Below, piece after piece: positions 11,401 to 19,006 of a DNA stretch of 64,000 nt. The stretch's first letter is position 1; every line of letters begins with the position of its first letter. Source of the stretch: Hyperoplus lanceolatus (Eukaryota > Chordata > Actinopteri > Uranoscopiformes > Ammodytidae); contig CM049416.1 in assembly GCA_026929865.2 (NCBI GenBank), forward strand, positions 7,200,501 to 7,264,500. The letters run 5' to 3'. Below the pieces are notes generated by a model. It had not been told where the DNA came from. It ran no database searches and was given only the letters and a program-made list of their open reading frames with translations. A program made the position numbers and the translations under genes.

Positions 11401-14400
11401 TCTTGGTCATTTTCCAGAAACTTCTGCTCCAGCTGATCGCTGGACATGTCTGCTTGTTTATGTTCAGCAGCCTGCAAGTAAGTTCAGAGTTGGATGAGAA
11501 AAGTGGACAGCAATGTCCTGTCTAGCCATGTACGCTAAATATGAATACTACTTAGTTTAGCTTAGCATGTGTCAACTTTGTGAACATGCAGTAGGTTCCA
11601 ATATTAAATTCTGGTGGAGATCTGCAGATTTTAATCAGAATTTTAATATTCTGAACTTTTCCACTTCATTTTGTTTAGAAAAGTGTAAACCTGGAGGATA
11701 AATGATATATTATTAGGAAGTGCTCGATTTGATCAGCTTCAGCTGAAGGGGCCCCACCAAATGCTTTTAAAACTTAATTTCCTAGTGCATCAGGCCAACG
11801 TGAGCATGGCAAATTTAAATTCATGCAATCTGGATACAATCTCTGCTCCTGCTCATCTCTGCCTCTGTTATTTGCATGTAAGGCTATACAAAAGAAGATT
11901 AAAACTGAAAATCTATGTGCATGTGTATAAGCTTAAGCAAGAAAACATAGCCGGGTAAAAAGAAAGTTTACTGTAACATATAAGAGATAAAAACGGGATA
12001 TAGGAGTCCCGGAGGTATGTAACCAAATGTACTTCAGTTGTCAGTTCAGAAAAGGTTTAGTAGACCGCGAGTGGGAAGGATGAAGGGAGAAAATCCTGGA
12101 GTAAATTGAGTTTTTTAATTTCTGTCCCTTTAAAAAGTTTGAATGTGACACTGCTCCAATGACTGTTAGATTCCACAGACCACTGGCATCAGAAGGCTAA
12201 AATGACATAAACATGTGTTCAAATCAAAACAAAGATTGGATAGAATCACTTCTTTCTCATGATGTGAAAATGTCTTTGCGTTAGTTTACAGGTTGCTGCA
12301 GTGAGGTGTTGTCACTTTAGGATGTCCCTGAAACGAAGTGACCATCTTTGGCCAAAATCAGCTCCACTATAGCTACACATTCGCGGCACCAGCTCAGTGT
12401 GAGTTAAATTTTCAATTAAACTGTTGGCTGCTGCTGCTGCTGTGCTTTCATGCTGCTCTGCTGTTTGCTAAGTCACTCCTAGGGACCGATTATTATCAAC
12501 AAGGGATAATTGCAATGTTATTATTATGAGGCGTTATTGGAGAGTAACAAATGGGATCGGCCAATACACGCCTCGATTGGTTGCAGATTGTGGATACTGG
12601 GACAACCCTATTTCAGAATATTTACCGTATGTACTGAAGCATAACATAACTAATATCTCCCAACGTAGGGAAAAAACAGCTATCATCACGACCTTCAAAA
12701 TGCAAAACACGAACATGTCAGCAAACATTTAGACTATTTAAACATCCAGCAGTTAGCAACAATAGCATGTATTTGGAGTTGTGATGTGTCCACATGATGC
12801 ATGTACGTCCAACACTATTTTAGCTCTGTACCATCCTATGAGGAAAATATCTAATTGTTAAAGATCTGCTATTATACTACTTCTCTGGTCTTAATTTCTC
12901 ATTAATTACCACTATAGAGCAACCTGACACGAATCACAGCACTAAAAACTATGTAGATGTTCGGGAAACTCTTCCTCTCAACTGGGCGCTCTCAGCATTC
13001 TCTGTCAACACTCGGTTTTGTCCTTCTCCGCCCCCTACTGCAAACTTTAGTATGGTTAAACATGACTATAAATCATTATAACAACGTTTATAGGTCATAA
13101 AAGTTGAAAAAGCATAACAGGTGCTCTTTAAGCCACCATTAAGCCACAACTTAGGAAAGTAGAAAAACTAAAACAAACCAAGTACCGATGCAGACAGTTA
13201 CTCACAGTTGCTGCGTAAATGTTCCACTTTCCGAACTCATCCTCCCAGTACCAGAGCCACTGGGTGGTGTGGATGAAGTCTGGCTGAAGCAGAGCGTTAA
13301 TGGTAGAGAGTCGTCGTACTTTGTTCACACCACGGGTCATCGTGTCAAAATGTATCCGTTCGACGTTTCCACTATGGGCAGCAAAATGAATAGGTAAACT
13401 GTTAATTCATATTATTCAGACCAGTTTGAAAGCAGGACATCTGTTGCACTAAACATTACCAATGCTAAAACAACCGATCAATATTGGCCTTTTCCATAGC
13501 TGATATGTCATTGATTGGTACTGAATGATTTATGTCTATTAAATTGTGTTTTTCTTAGAAATTGGATCTAATATTAAAAGCTAAGGGCTCTGTCAGATTT
13601 GATTAAAAAGTGTTTGGTGTGTAATTCTAAAGCCTGCAGTAAACTTTGACTCATCTTGCGTTAAGGAAGTTGTTCCACATATTTTTGAGTAATCCTTTTA
13701 ATCACATTTATTGCAGTTAGATAAAACCACACTCGACACCACCACAAATATGTAGAAGCAGTTAGCAACAGTCGGGTTAGCTTAGGGCCAAACTAGCCAT
13801 TTCAGATCATTGTAGGTTTTTATGCTACGCTAAGCTAACCGGCTTTTGTGTGTACAGTAGCTTCCTATTAACTGTACATACATGAGTGGTATCTGTTGTC
13901 TTATCTACCTGTGAATAAGCGCATTCCTTAAAACATCCTATTCTTTTTAAAAGAGCTATATTAATTTATGTTGCTTTTCGAATATTGCATGAAAACTTTC
14001 CCATTTAAAAGTTCACACCGAAATGATTGGAAATAGAATACACCTGGAAATAATTGACTTTAAAATAAACATCTTCCCACAACTACAACGCCGCAATCCC
14101 ATTAAGCACCTGTATGTTATTGTAGGGTTACAGTAGTCCTTCTCGATCGTCTCATTATCTGGCAAGGCGGTCCATTTATCCTCCTCTCTGACCTCCCACA
14201 TGTACGGCATCTTGTGATGAGCTTTGAAACATCGCTCTAAGAACACATCGGTCGTAAAGCAAGATCAAATGTCAACAGATCAATCTGAAGAACACAAAAA
14301 CATAAGTGTAATTATTGCTGTTGTGATTGATGATCTATCATTGGATTACTCACCCTCATGTATACAGTGTCCTTTGATGAAGTACATGCATATCTCAGTT

Positions 14401-17028
14401 TTATCTAAACAGACAAAAGAGTGCATTATGAAATTATTTTTTGAACACTCAGAATACCATACCCATCATCACTGTTAAGATCGTCGCTGACGGCAGCAAA
14501 GAAGTCGTTACTTGTTGTCCGTGGCAGCTTTTGATGGTTGCCCCTGTCGCCACCTCTCCCTCTGTGGTCCGTGGAAGCTTGAGAAGGACTTTGTGTTTGT
14601 TCCCGGCTAGGACCGGTGTCACTGCCTGAGTAAGAGTAAAATTTGGAGGCAGCAGCAGCAGAGGTATCGTTGGTGGAGGAGCTCAGGTCGCTGCCCCCGT
14701 CGGTGTACAGATCCAGGTCATCGCAGCCATCAAAGGGATCAGAGGAGTCACTGTTGTAAGAGGTTTGTCTCTGCTGTTGAGGGTTGCCCTGGTTTCCTCT
14801 TTTGCCTCTATTTCCCCTGTTGCCCCTGTTGCCTCTGCCGCCCCGGTTGCCGCCTCTCCCCCTCCCTCTCCCTCTTGCTTCAGTGTTGTTGGCCGCAGCA
14901 GAGTTGCCTCCTCTGTCATGGAACCTCAAAGCCGATTTGTTTGCGTAAACAGGCTTCAGGGAGAAAATGAGGGTGTCTGGCACGCCTTTTTTCCGCAAGA
15001 GGTTTAAAGGCTGTGGCGCGTTAAAATCATGAACCCTGAAGCAGCTGCAGTCGGAGTTCAGGTGCCTCTCACAGATATGCAGCCTCTCGCAACCATGACC
15101 CGCCTGACACCGGCCGAACTCCCCGTCACCATTGTTGTAATCATAACACACCTGGTAGATGGTGTTTAGGAAAGAAGGGAAGATGGTAAAAATCAAGAAA
15201 AGCAGAAATCGAATGTAAGAAAACAGCTAACGAGACATTGTAGTGGTGATGTGTAACATCTCCTTTAAGATGATTACTATGAAGTGTGTATTATGTACTG
15301 TGTAATCAAATCAGAGTATGGAATATTACAAAAACACTGTTAGTTTTGGTCCCATGTGAGCGACGATGTGTAGACTCACGGGAGGCAGGAGTGTGTTGTC
15401 ACACTGCAACAGCAGGGTGCACAGCTCAGTCCTGCTCAGGGTCTCCAGCTCGTGCAACCTCAGGGTCTCTTCATTACGAGCAGAGTGCAGCTCATGGGAG
15501 AAGATGCATCCTCTCCTGTCGTTGAAGAACACAATTCACAAGTTTCAGTCATCAGTTTAATGTTTCGTAACTACAATACATTCAATTTAGCTGAAGGGAG
15601 AAAGTATTGAACGATTAAGAACGTAAATCATGAATAGGCCAACAGGTGTGAAGGAAGTTCTTTTATGGTTGGAGGTCAACGCAGGTAGAAGAATATTTCA
15701 GGAGACTTGGATGAATTATTATATTATTAAGCCATATTTATTACAGGCCGCTTGGCCAAGGAGAAACGGACTGCAACTTCAATTCTGACAAACCCTTCCT
15801 GAGAGCTGTGTATTAACCTTGTGCTATCTCTAACACCTCCCCGGCTCGGGCACCAAGCGTACCAATGTTTCGGTTCAGAGCTGAACACAGTGACAGTGAA
15901 CCATAACATTCTGGAGTAGAAGGAGATGAGACTTTATCTATAAAGCTGTCCTAAGTGTCTCCTAACAGACTCCAAGGCTGACCTTGAGTCTGTGAGAGAC
16001 AGACACACAAGACAGGTATAAATGCACTACCAATCTTTACCATTAATATTACAACTAAAGACTGAAAATTCCCTCACATCATGGTCATAGGCCAAAGTAG
16101 TGTTCATATTCTAAAACACAATGGACATACAATAAGCGAAAACAAACGCTACTGGCAGCTCCAAACCGGTAGAAATCCACGTTTGAGGGTTTCCCACTTG
16201 CCTGGTATAAAACTATAATATCTAGCTTCTAACATAGGCTACTGAGAGGGCTAAAGGTCCTCATTGTATCAGAACACATAGGCTACGACATATCTGAAAA
16301 GTTAGACTACACTTCGAATATCCCCCCAAAATCTCTGACTGTTCTATCTTTGAAGCTACTTCAAAGTGTGACGGACCATTACACTTCAGCTGTTTATGTT
16401 AGTAAATTAGCCTTTCAAGCTACACGGTGTTAATGTTTGTTTAAATGACGGGGCCACAGTTGTCTAAAGGCCTTTAAAAACGTAGGCTATCATGGCTACA
16501 GCAAATGTTATGCAACACATTAAATTACACTACAACGCCCAAACCTGCATCAGTGTTATCCAAATAGCTTAATTAGGCCTACATATAAAAAACAACTGTA
16601 AAGTTTTGAATTTCAAAAATAAAAGTGCCCTTTTAAAACAAATGAGATATCTCTGAAGGAGACGTCCCCTCTAAACCCACAAGTAACCATTGCATCAGTT
16701 TATTGTTAAAATATTTCCCAAATAGGCCGCATTCATTATTTAACAAACATATTTACCTCGTCTGGGTGTAAGGACATGATCCGGTGAAGAGGAAGTTTTT
16801 ACACAGATGCAGCCGCTGGCAGGCTCCTTGACAGTCTTTGACTCGGCACAGTGTCAGTTTGGTCCTGGCCACCACCTTCGGCTGCCCGAAAGGACAGCAC
16901 AGAGCGAATTTCTCTTGGTTTTTGACGATTTCATTTGTCGAATCGCCCAAACCGAGATTATACGTCAAGAAATCCGTCTCAACCGATCCTTGGCTGGCAC
17001 AGATGGCCTTTAAAACCTCAGCCGCCAT
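1872..17028 (-). CDS. parp12: PARP12-type zinc-finger mono-ADP-ribosyltransferase gene, 12 coding exons
   Basis: The coding exons on the minus strand are 17028-16757, 15515-15380, 15151-14458, 14404-14354, 14236-14110, 13371-13206, 11471-11351, 11255-11159, 11057-10979, 9149-9019, 8536-8385, and one of two terminal exons (6350-5083 or 2446-1872). All junctions are GT/AG and the phases match throughout. The predicted product is 866 residues with the distal last exon or 1097 with the proximal one. Domain order is CCCH fingers (about 60-170), an RGG-rich linker (about 200-365), a further CCCH finger (about 370-392), a WWE region (about 440-525) and a PARP catalytic domain (about 590 to the end). 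This order, and segments such as ALWEVFQWQKKQMK and FHGTD, match PARP12. Family knowledge says PARP12 transfers single ADP-ribose units, is interferon-induced and acts at Golgi or stress granules. The catalytic triad reads His646, Tyr678 and a Leu after YPEY, which is the mono-transferase pattern. Which fish paralogue this is (a or b) cannot be told. Confidence 0.9.
2663..4689 (-). mobile_element. Tc1/mariner-like DNA transposon, decayed
   Basis: Imperfect terminal inverted repeats (gcacaattattaggcaagt near 2671 and acttgcccaataattgt near 4664-4680) are flanked by TA on both sides. A minus-strand transposase is spread over several frames: MKLTAKDLRRIKRKATR and WTDEMRVTLDG at 4396-4040, QDNAPSH near 3860, and SPDLNPIENLW within 3788-3585. 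These give the three DDE positions. Frameshifts at about 4045 and 3790 inactivate it. It sits exactly between the two copies of the parp12-like terminal exon. Confidence 0.8.
3585..4396 (-). pseudogene. Tc1-like transposase pseudogene
   Basis: The helix-turn-helix and catalytic segments remain readable but lie in at least two frames. The DDE residues come from WTDE, QDNAPSH and SPDLNPIEN. At least two single-base slips break the frame, so no full-length transposase can be made. Confidence 0.8.
5061..5785. repeat. Near-identical 363-bp tandem duplication in the PARP tail
   Basis: The segment 5423-5785 (363 bp) is followed by a 362-bp copy at 5061-5422 that differs at only a few positions, with one base missing near 5090. 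The unit is 121 codons and encodes a block rich in PKPSVPAPRAALAPRP and QPSTSLYQPSTASYNS. More diverged copies extend to about 4690 and up to about 6050. Confidence 0.85.
5083..6350 (-). CDS. parp12: parp12-like terminal exon, proximal copy (repeat-expanded tail, no CaaX)
   Basis: The acceptor is caaacccag|GTAGTT. It continues the catalytic domain with SYFARDAKYSHSYTG, DSCVDKVLDPSIFVVFEKHQ and YPEYLLHY, so the active-site Tyr and the Leu at the third triad position are present. An approximately 330-residue Pro/Ala/Ser/Thr tail follows, built of repeats including a 121-codon unit. The frame stops at 5083-5085, just after a one-base deletion relative to the neighbouring repeat copy. The undisturbed frame would run on to about 4856. 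No clear AATAAA lies between the stop and the transposon at 4689, so use as a real last exon is uncertain. Confidence 0.75.
6687..7064 (-). pseudogene. BEL/Pao-type LTR-retrotransposon pol remnant
   Basis: The translation contains HPIVLDPAHKVTKLLI and GYDEKLHHTGSERLFAEI, resembling the zinc-binding region ahead of integrase in BEL/Pao pol. LLTDHFWKNFSKSYPALL then resembles the post-integrase segment. The integrase core between them is missing. It lies in the intron before the proximal terminal exon. Confidence 0.6.
7334..7543 (-). pseudogene. Probable BEL/Pao gag zinc-knuckle remnant
   Basis: ITWIKENQSCWRCAGSHEG followed by CKRRHLQ resembles the W-x-CWRC-x-H knuckle of retroelement Gag. It lies upstream, on the same strand, of the pol remnant at 6687-7064, which is the expected gag-pol order. 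The frame is short and broken. Confidence 0.45.
8385..8536 (-). CDS. parp12: parp12-like exon 11 (catalytic core with HGT motif)
   Basis: It encodes WQKKQMKGNNAASNV, then EKKLFHGTDSKHV and FDWRLCGTHGTAFGKG. His646 in FHGTD is the NAD+-binding histidine of the H-Y-[E/I/L] triad. The acceptor is catgaag|GCAGAAG and the donor GCAAAG|gtcagt. Codon 676 is completed identically by either terminal exon. Confidence 0.9.
9019..9149 (-). CDS. parp12: parp12-like exon 10 (start of PARP catalytic domain)
   Basis: It encodes RIPLQRSSDEFNEIE through KIERIQNKALWEVFQ, the first helices of the PARP catalytic fold. The acceptor is ttttccag|CGAATC and the donor CAGTG|gtaagt, which is a consensus site. Confidence 0.9.
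9274..9462 (+). mobile_element. tRNA-derived SINE
   Basis: It has an A-box-like head (gctcgtggtgtagtggttag), a B box ggttcgaatcc at about 9339, a short unrelated body and an A-rich 3' tail at about 9450-9462. It lies in the intron between parp12-like exons 9 and 10. Confidence 0.7.
9463..10978. other. parp12-like intron 9, remainder
   Basis: No exon fits the required phase. Only short homopolymer tracts (for example T-rich at 10500) are seen. Confidence 0.5.
10979..11057 (-). CDS. parp12: parp12-like exon 9 (linker to catalytic domain)
   Basis: The 79-nt exon was recovered by phase matching. The acceptor is gaccacag|AAGACC and the donor TACAAG|gtattg. It encodes RRPVGQVSFTTVPDHWEK then TQIPQTGYK, the counterpart of the W-x-IPDPGYK linker of PARP12. 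Its 3n+1 length is exactly what joins exon 8 (phase 2) to exon 10 (phase 0). Confidence 0.85.
11159..11255 (-). CDS. parp12: parp12-like exon 8 (end of WWE region)
   Basis: The 97-nt exon encodes DMIQTNKRYGTKRLVKR then LPKFVSAADVRTARV, the conserved basic stretch after the WWE domain. The acceptor is cattcag|ACATG and the donor GTGAG|gtacca. Confidence 0.87.
11351..11471 (-). CDS. parp12: parp12-like exon 7 (WWE region continued)
   Basis: The acceptor is acttgcag|GCTGCT and the donor CCCGG|gtaaac. It encodes residues 483-522, with DQLEQKFLEND then VVEFTAGSQAYSLSF, matching the beta-strand core of PARP12 WWE domains. Confidence 0.87.
11472..13205. other. parp12-like intron 6
   Basis: AT-rich intron of about 1.7 kb with a small (CTG)n run near 12433. 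No repeat family or hidden exon recognised. Confidence 0.5.
13206..13371 (-). CDS. parp12: parp12-like exon 6 (WWE region start)
   Basis: The 166-nt exon encodes residues 427-482. It includes QWLWYWEDEFGKW, the Trp/Trp/Glu signature of a WWE fold, which binds ADP-ribose-containing ligands in this family. The acceptor is gcccatag|T and the donor GCAACT|gtgagt, ending in phase 0. Confidence 0.88.
14110..14236 (-). CDS. parp12: parp12-like exon 5 (finger 5 end, linker to WWE)
   Basis: The acceptor is ttcttag|AGCGATG and the donor ATACAG|gtgctt. It encodes ERCFKAHHKMPYMWEV followed by WTALPDNETIEKDYCNP, the conserved PARP12/PARP13 segment after the last finger. Confidence 0.87.
14354..14404 (-). 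CDS. parp12: parp12-like exon 4 (51-nt micro-exon, half of finger 5)
   Basis: The micro-exon encodes KTEICMYFIKGHCIHEG between acceptor gtttag|AT and donor GAGG|gtgagt. It supplies the first two Cys of a C-x7-C-x6-C-x3-H finger completed by the next exon. It was found by joining phases and is too short to stand out as an open frame. Confidence 0.85.
14458..15151 (-). CDS. parp12: parp12-like exon 3 (CCCH fingers 3-4, RGG-rich linker)
   Basis: The 694-nt exon covers residues 137-367. It starts VCYDYNNGDGEFGRCQAGHG and contains two further Cys/His clusters. These are followed by a run of Arg-Gly and Gly-Asn-Arg-Gly repeats, a short Gln run, then an acidic/Ser-rich stretch. Mammalian PARP12 as I know it does not have so long an RGG tract here. 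The donor choice TATG|gtattc is fixed by the phase of the next exon. Confidence 0.88.
15380..15515 (-). CDS. parp12: parp12-like exon 2 (finger 2 completion)
   Basis: The acceptor is acgacag|GAGAGG and the donor CTCCC|gtgagt. The 136-nt exon completes codon 91 and encodes residues 91-136. It starts with RRGCIFSHEL, which finishes the second CCCH finger. The helical ELxTLSRTELCTLLLQ segment that follows is typical of the PARP12/PARP13 N-terminal module. Confidence 0.88.
15516..16756. other. parp12-like intron 1
   Basis: The segment 15725-15910 read on the minus strand (tgttatggttcactgtcac... with aataaatatgg near its end) resembles the end of a solitary LTR, but I cannot find paired boundaries. 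The rest is unremarkable AT-rich intron. Confidence 0.35.
16757..17028 (-). CDS. parp12: parp12-like exon 1 (start codon, N-terminal CCCH fingers)
   Basis: This exon encodes residues 1-90 plus two bases of codon 91. ATG lies at 17028-17026 in a good context (GCGGCTGAG follows). It holds a winged-helix-like start, then the first C-C-C-H cluster (CRVKDCQGACQRLH) and the first half of the second. The donor is GAG|gtaaat. The start agrees with PARP12 family N-termini and lies about 120 bp below an ISRE. Confidence 0.9.
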
Positions 17029-17148
17029 TACTGAGCGCTCTTTCCCTCGTTTCCTGAGTGAAGTGAGGCAGCAGCCAGACAGGGACTGCTGCTGGCTTCA
17101 CTGGTGTTGATAGAACAGTTCCCTTTCATTTCCCATTTCAGAAGATTG

Positions 17149-17160
17149 GAAACCGAAACT
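17149..17160 (+). promoter_or_regulatory. ISRE upstream of the parp12-like gene
   Basis: GAAACCGAAACT is an exact match to the interferon-stimulated response element core GAAANNGAAACT (ISGF3/IRF site), preceded by TTG. It lies about 120 bp upstream of the ATG of the minus-strand gene. A second IRF-like tract reading GGGAAATGAAAGGGAAC on the minus strand lies at 17117-17134. This fits interferon induction known for PARP12. Confidence 0.75.
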
Positions 17161-17837
17161 TAACTATTTTTAGATATTGTTGTAACGCCGCTCTCCACCG
17201 CTTGAGGGCGCCCCTGTGTTGACCTCAGACAGCACTATTAACACGAGGACAGAGGAGAACTTTCCCTCTGCTTTACAAAGAGTATGCCTAATCATGTTGA
17301 ACGTAGTGGGAATATTTCTAATACATATATATTCTAAGTCAGTCCTAGACGTCCAAATTCATCTCTTCACTGAACATTAATACACTGAAAATGTCTAGGC
17401 CTACATAAATAATCACATAGGCCTACATACTGTAGAGACAGGCTACATTATGTCTGTAATATGAACTCCATTGTAGGCTTATAAACTAGTAGTTAAACTA
17501 GGCCTACATACAGTAGCTTGCTGGTTATTCAACTGAATTTATTTTATTTTTGGATTATGTATGGCCTGTGAAGAACAAATTTGCACTTTGTAGTTTTTGC
17601 AATAAACTTAGTGGAATTTATGCCAGCATGAGACTTTCATGTAGCCTATTAGTGACCTACTTGTTATAATTTCATGTCACATCGTCAATTTGATAATTTT
17701 TTAACAAAGTAGTTTGAACTACTTTCATTCCTTCCTAGGATAACTTTGCTGTAGTACAACTTCTTCCAGTTTGAAGTAATTGGTAGTTTTCAAAGCTACT
17801 GTATGTTTGCTGTAAGTAGCTCTCCCAACACCCCACC
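17161..17837. other. Promoter-distal intergenic DNA
   Basis: About 680 bp between the parp12-like promoter and the Tc1-like element. Repeated taggcctaca-type strings occur; no gene seen. Confidence 0.4.
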
Positions 17838-18796
17838 TGTTCAATTGCTTGTTAAAAACAAATAGCTAATCAGTCAATCTCATGGCAGCAACTCAATGCA
17901 TTTAGGCATGTAGACATGGTCAAGACAATGTGCTGAAGTTCAAACCGAGCATCAGATTGGGGAACAAAGGGGGTTTAAGTGACTTTGAACATGTCATGGT
18001 TGTTGGTGCACGGCAGGATCGATCCATGTTTTCATGTTGTTTACGCCAAATTCTGACGCTCTATGGTGTTTTGTGCCCCAAGGCAGCGCTGCCTGAAAGG
18101 CCCTAACCCTAACCGTTGTGCTCCCAATGGTGCCTTCCAGGCGGCACTGCCTGGAAGGCTCCATTGGGGGCACAAAACACCAAGCACCAATTCTGACCCT
18201 ACCATCTGAACTTGGCAACTGAAATCGAGACTCATCAGACCAGGCAAGATTTTTCCAATCTTCTATTGTCCAATTTTGGTGAGAATGTTCGGATTGTTGC
18301 CTCAGTTTCCTGTTCTTCTGTGGTCTTCTTCCCATCTGCTTCAAGGTTGGACGTGCGTTCAGAGATGGTAGTCTGCATATCTTGGTTGTAACGAGTGGCT
18401 ATTTGAGTTACTGTTGCCTTTCCATCATCTCCAACCAGTCTGCCCATTCTCCTCTGACCTCTGATATCAACAAGGCATTTTTGTCCACACAACTGCCTCT
18501 CACTGGATTGTTTTCCTTTATCGGACCATTCTCTGTAAACCCTAGAGATGGTTGGACGTGAAAATCCCAGTAGATCAGCAGTTTATGAAATACTCAGACC
18601 AGCCCTTATGCCACGTTCAAAATCACTTAGACTCCCTCTCTTCCCCATTCTGTTGCTCGGTTTGAACTTCAACAAGTTGTCCTGTCCAGGTCTACATTCC
18701 TAAATGCTTTGAGTTGCTGCCATGAGATTGGCTGATTAGTAATATGTCTTAACAAGAAATTAAACCGGTGTACCTAATAAAGTGGCCGGCGAGTGA
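17838..18796 (-). mobile_element. Tc1/mariner-like element, 5'-TIR lost, hosting a MITE
   Basis: The right end is ggtgtacctaataaagtggc...gagtg. The left end starts abruptly at acctgttcaattgcttg without the matching inverted repeat. On the minus strand a transposase N-terminus (ATVTQIATRYNQDMQTTISE, 18492-18235) and WSDESRFQLPSSDG (about 18235-18170) are readable, with no full frame. A 131-bp MITE interrupts it at 18058-18188. Confidence 0.75.
18058..18188. mobile_element. 131-bp foldback MITE inside the Tc1-like element
   Basis: Inverted termini tggtgttttgtgcccc and ggggcacaaaacacca enclose a GC-rich stem (ggcagcgctgcctg / caggcggcactgcctgg) and a ccctaaccctaacc loop. A 9-bp direct repeat, AATTCTGAC, flanks it at 18049-18057 and 18189-18197, so it is a clean insertion, hAT-like in TSD length. 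Confidence 0.8.
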
Positions 18797-19006
18797 CACA
18801 TATGGAGTTTATATATTTTAAGTACACATTTCCTTACATAATTCTGAAATAAGATGCTTAAGGCGGAATGAAACGACGTTTCTCTCGCCTTTCTTTCAAA
18901 GTGTCTGTGATCTGATTACTGTGTTTTTGCAGGTGTCTGAGATTAGGTTAGCCGCCTTTTTAATCCGATCACTGTAATCCCATTAATGTAATCTTCTTAT
19001 TCCACC

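Noticed and set aside
14441-15007. Plus-strand open frames opposite parp12-like exon 3
   Set aside because: Shadows of the RGG-coding repeats on the minus strand.
18100-18116. Interstitial telomere repeat (ccctaaccctaacc)
   Set aside because: Only two units, inside the loop of a small foldback element and not an array.
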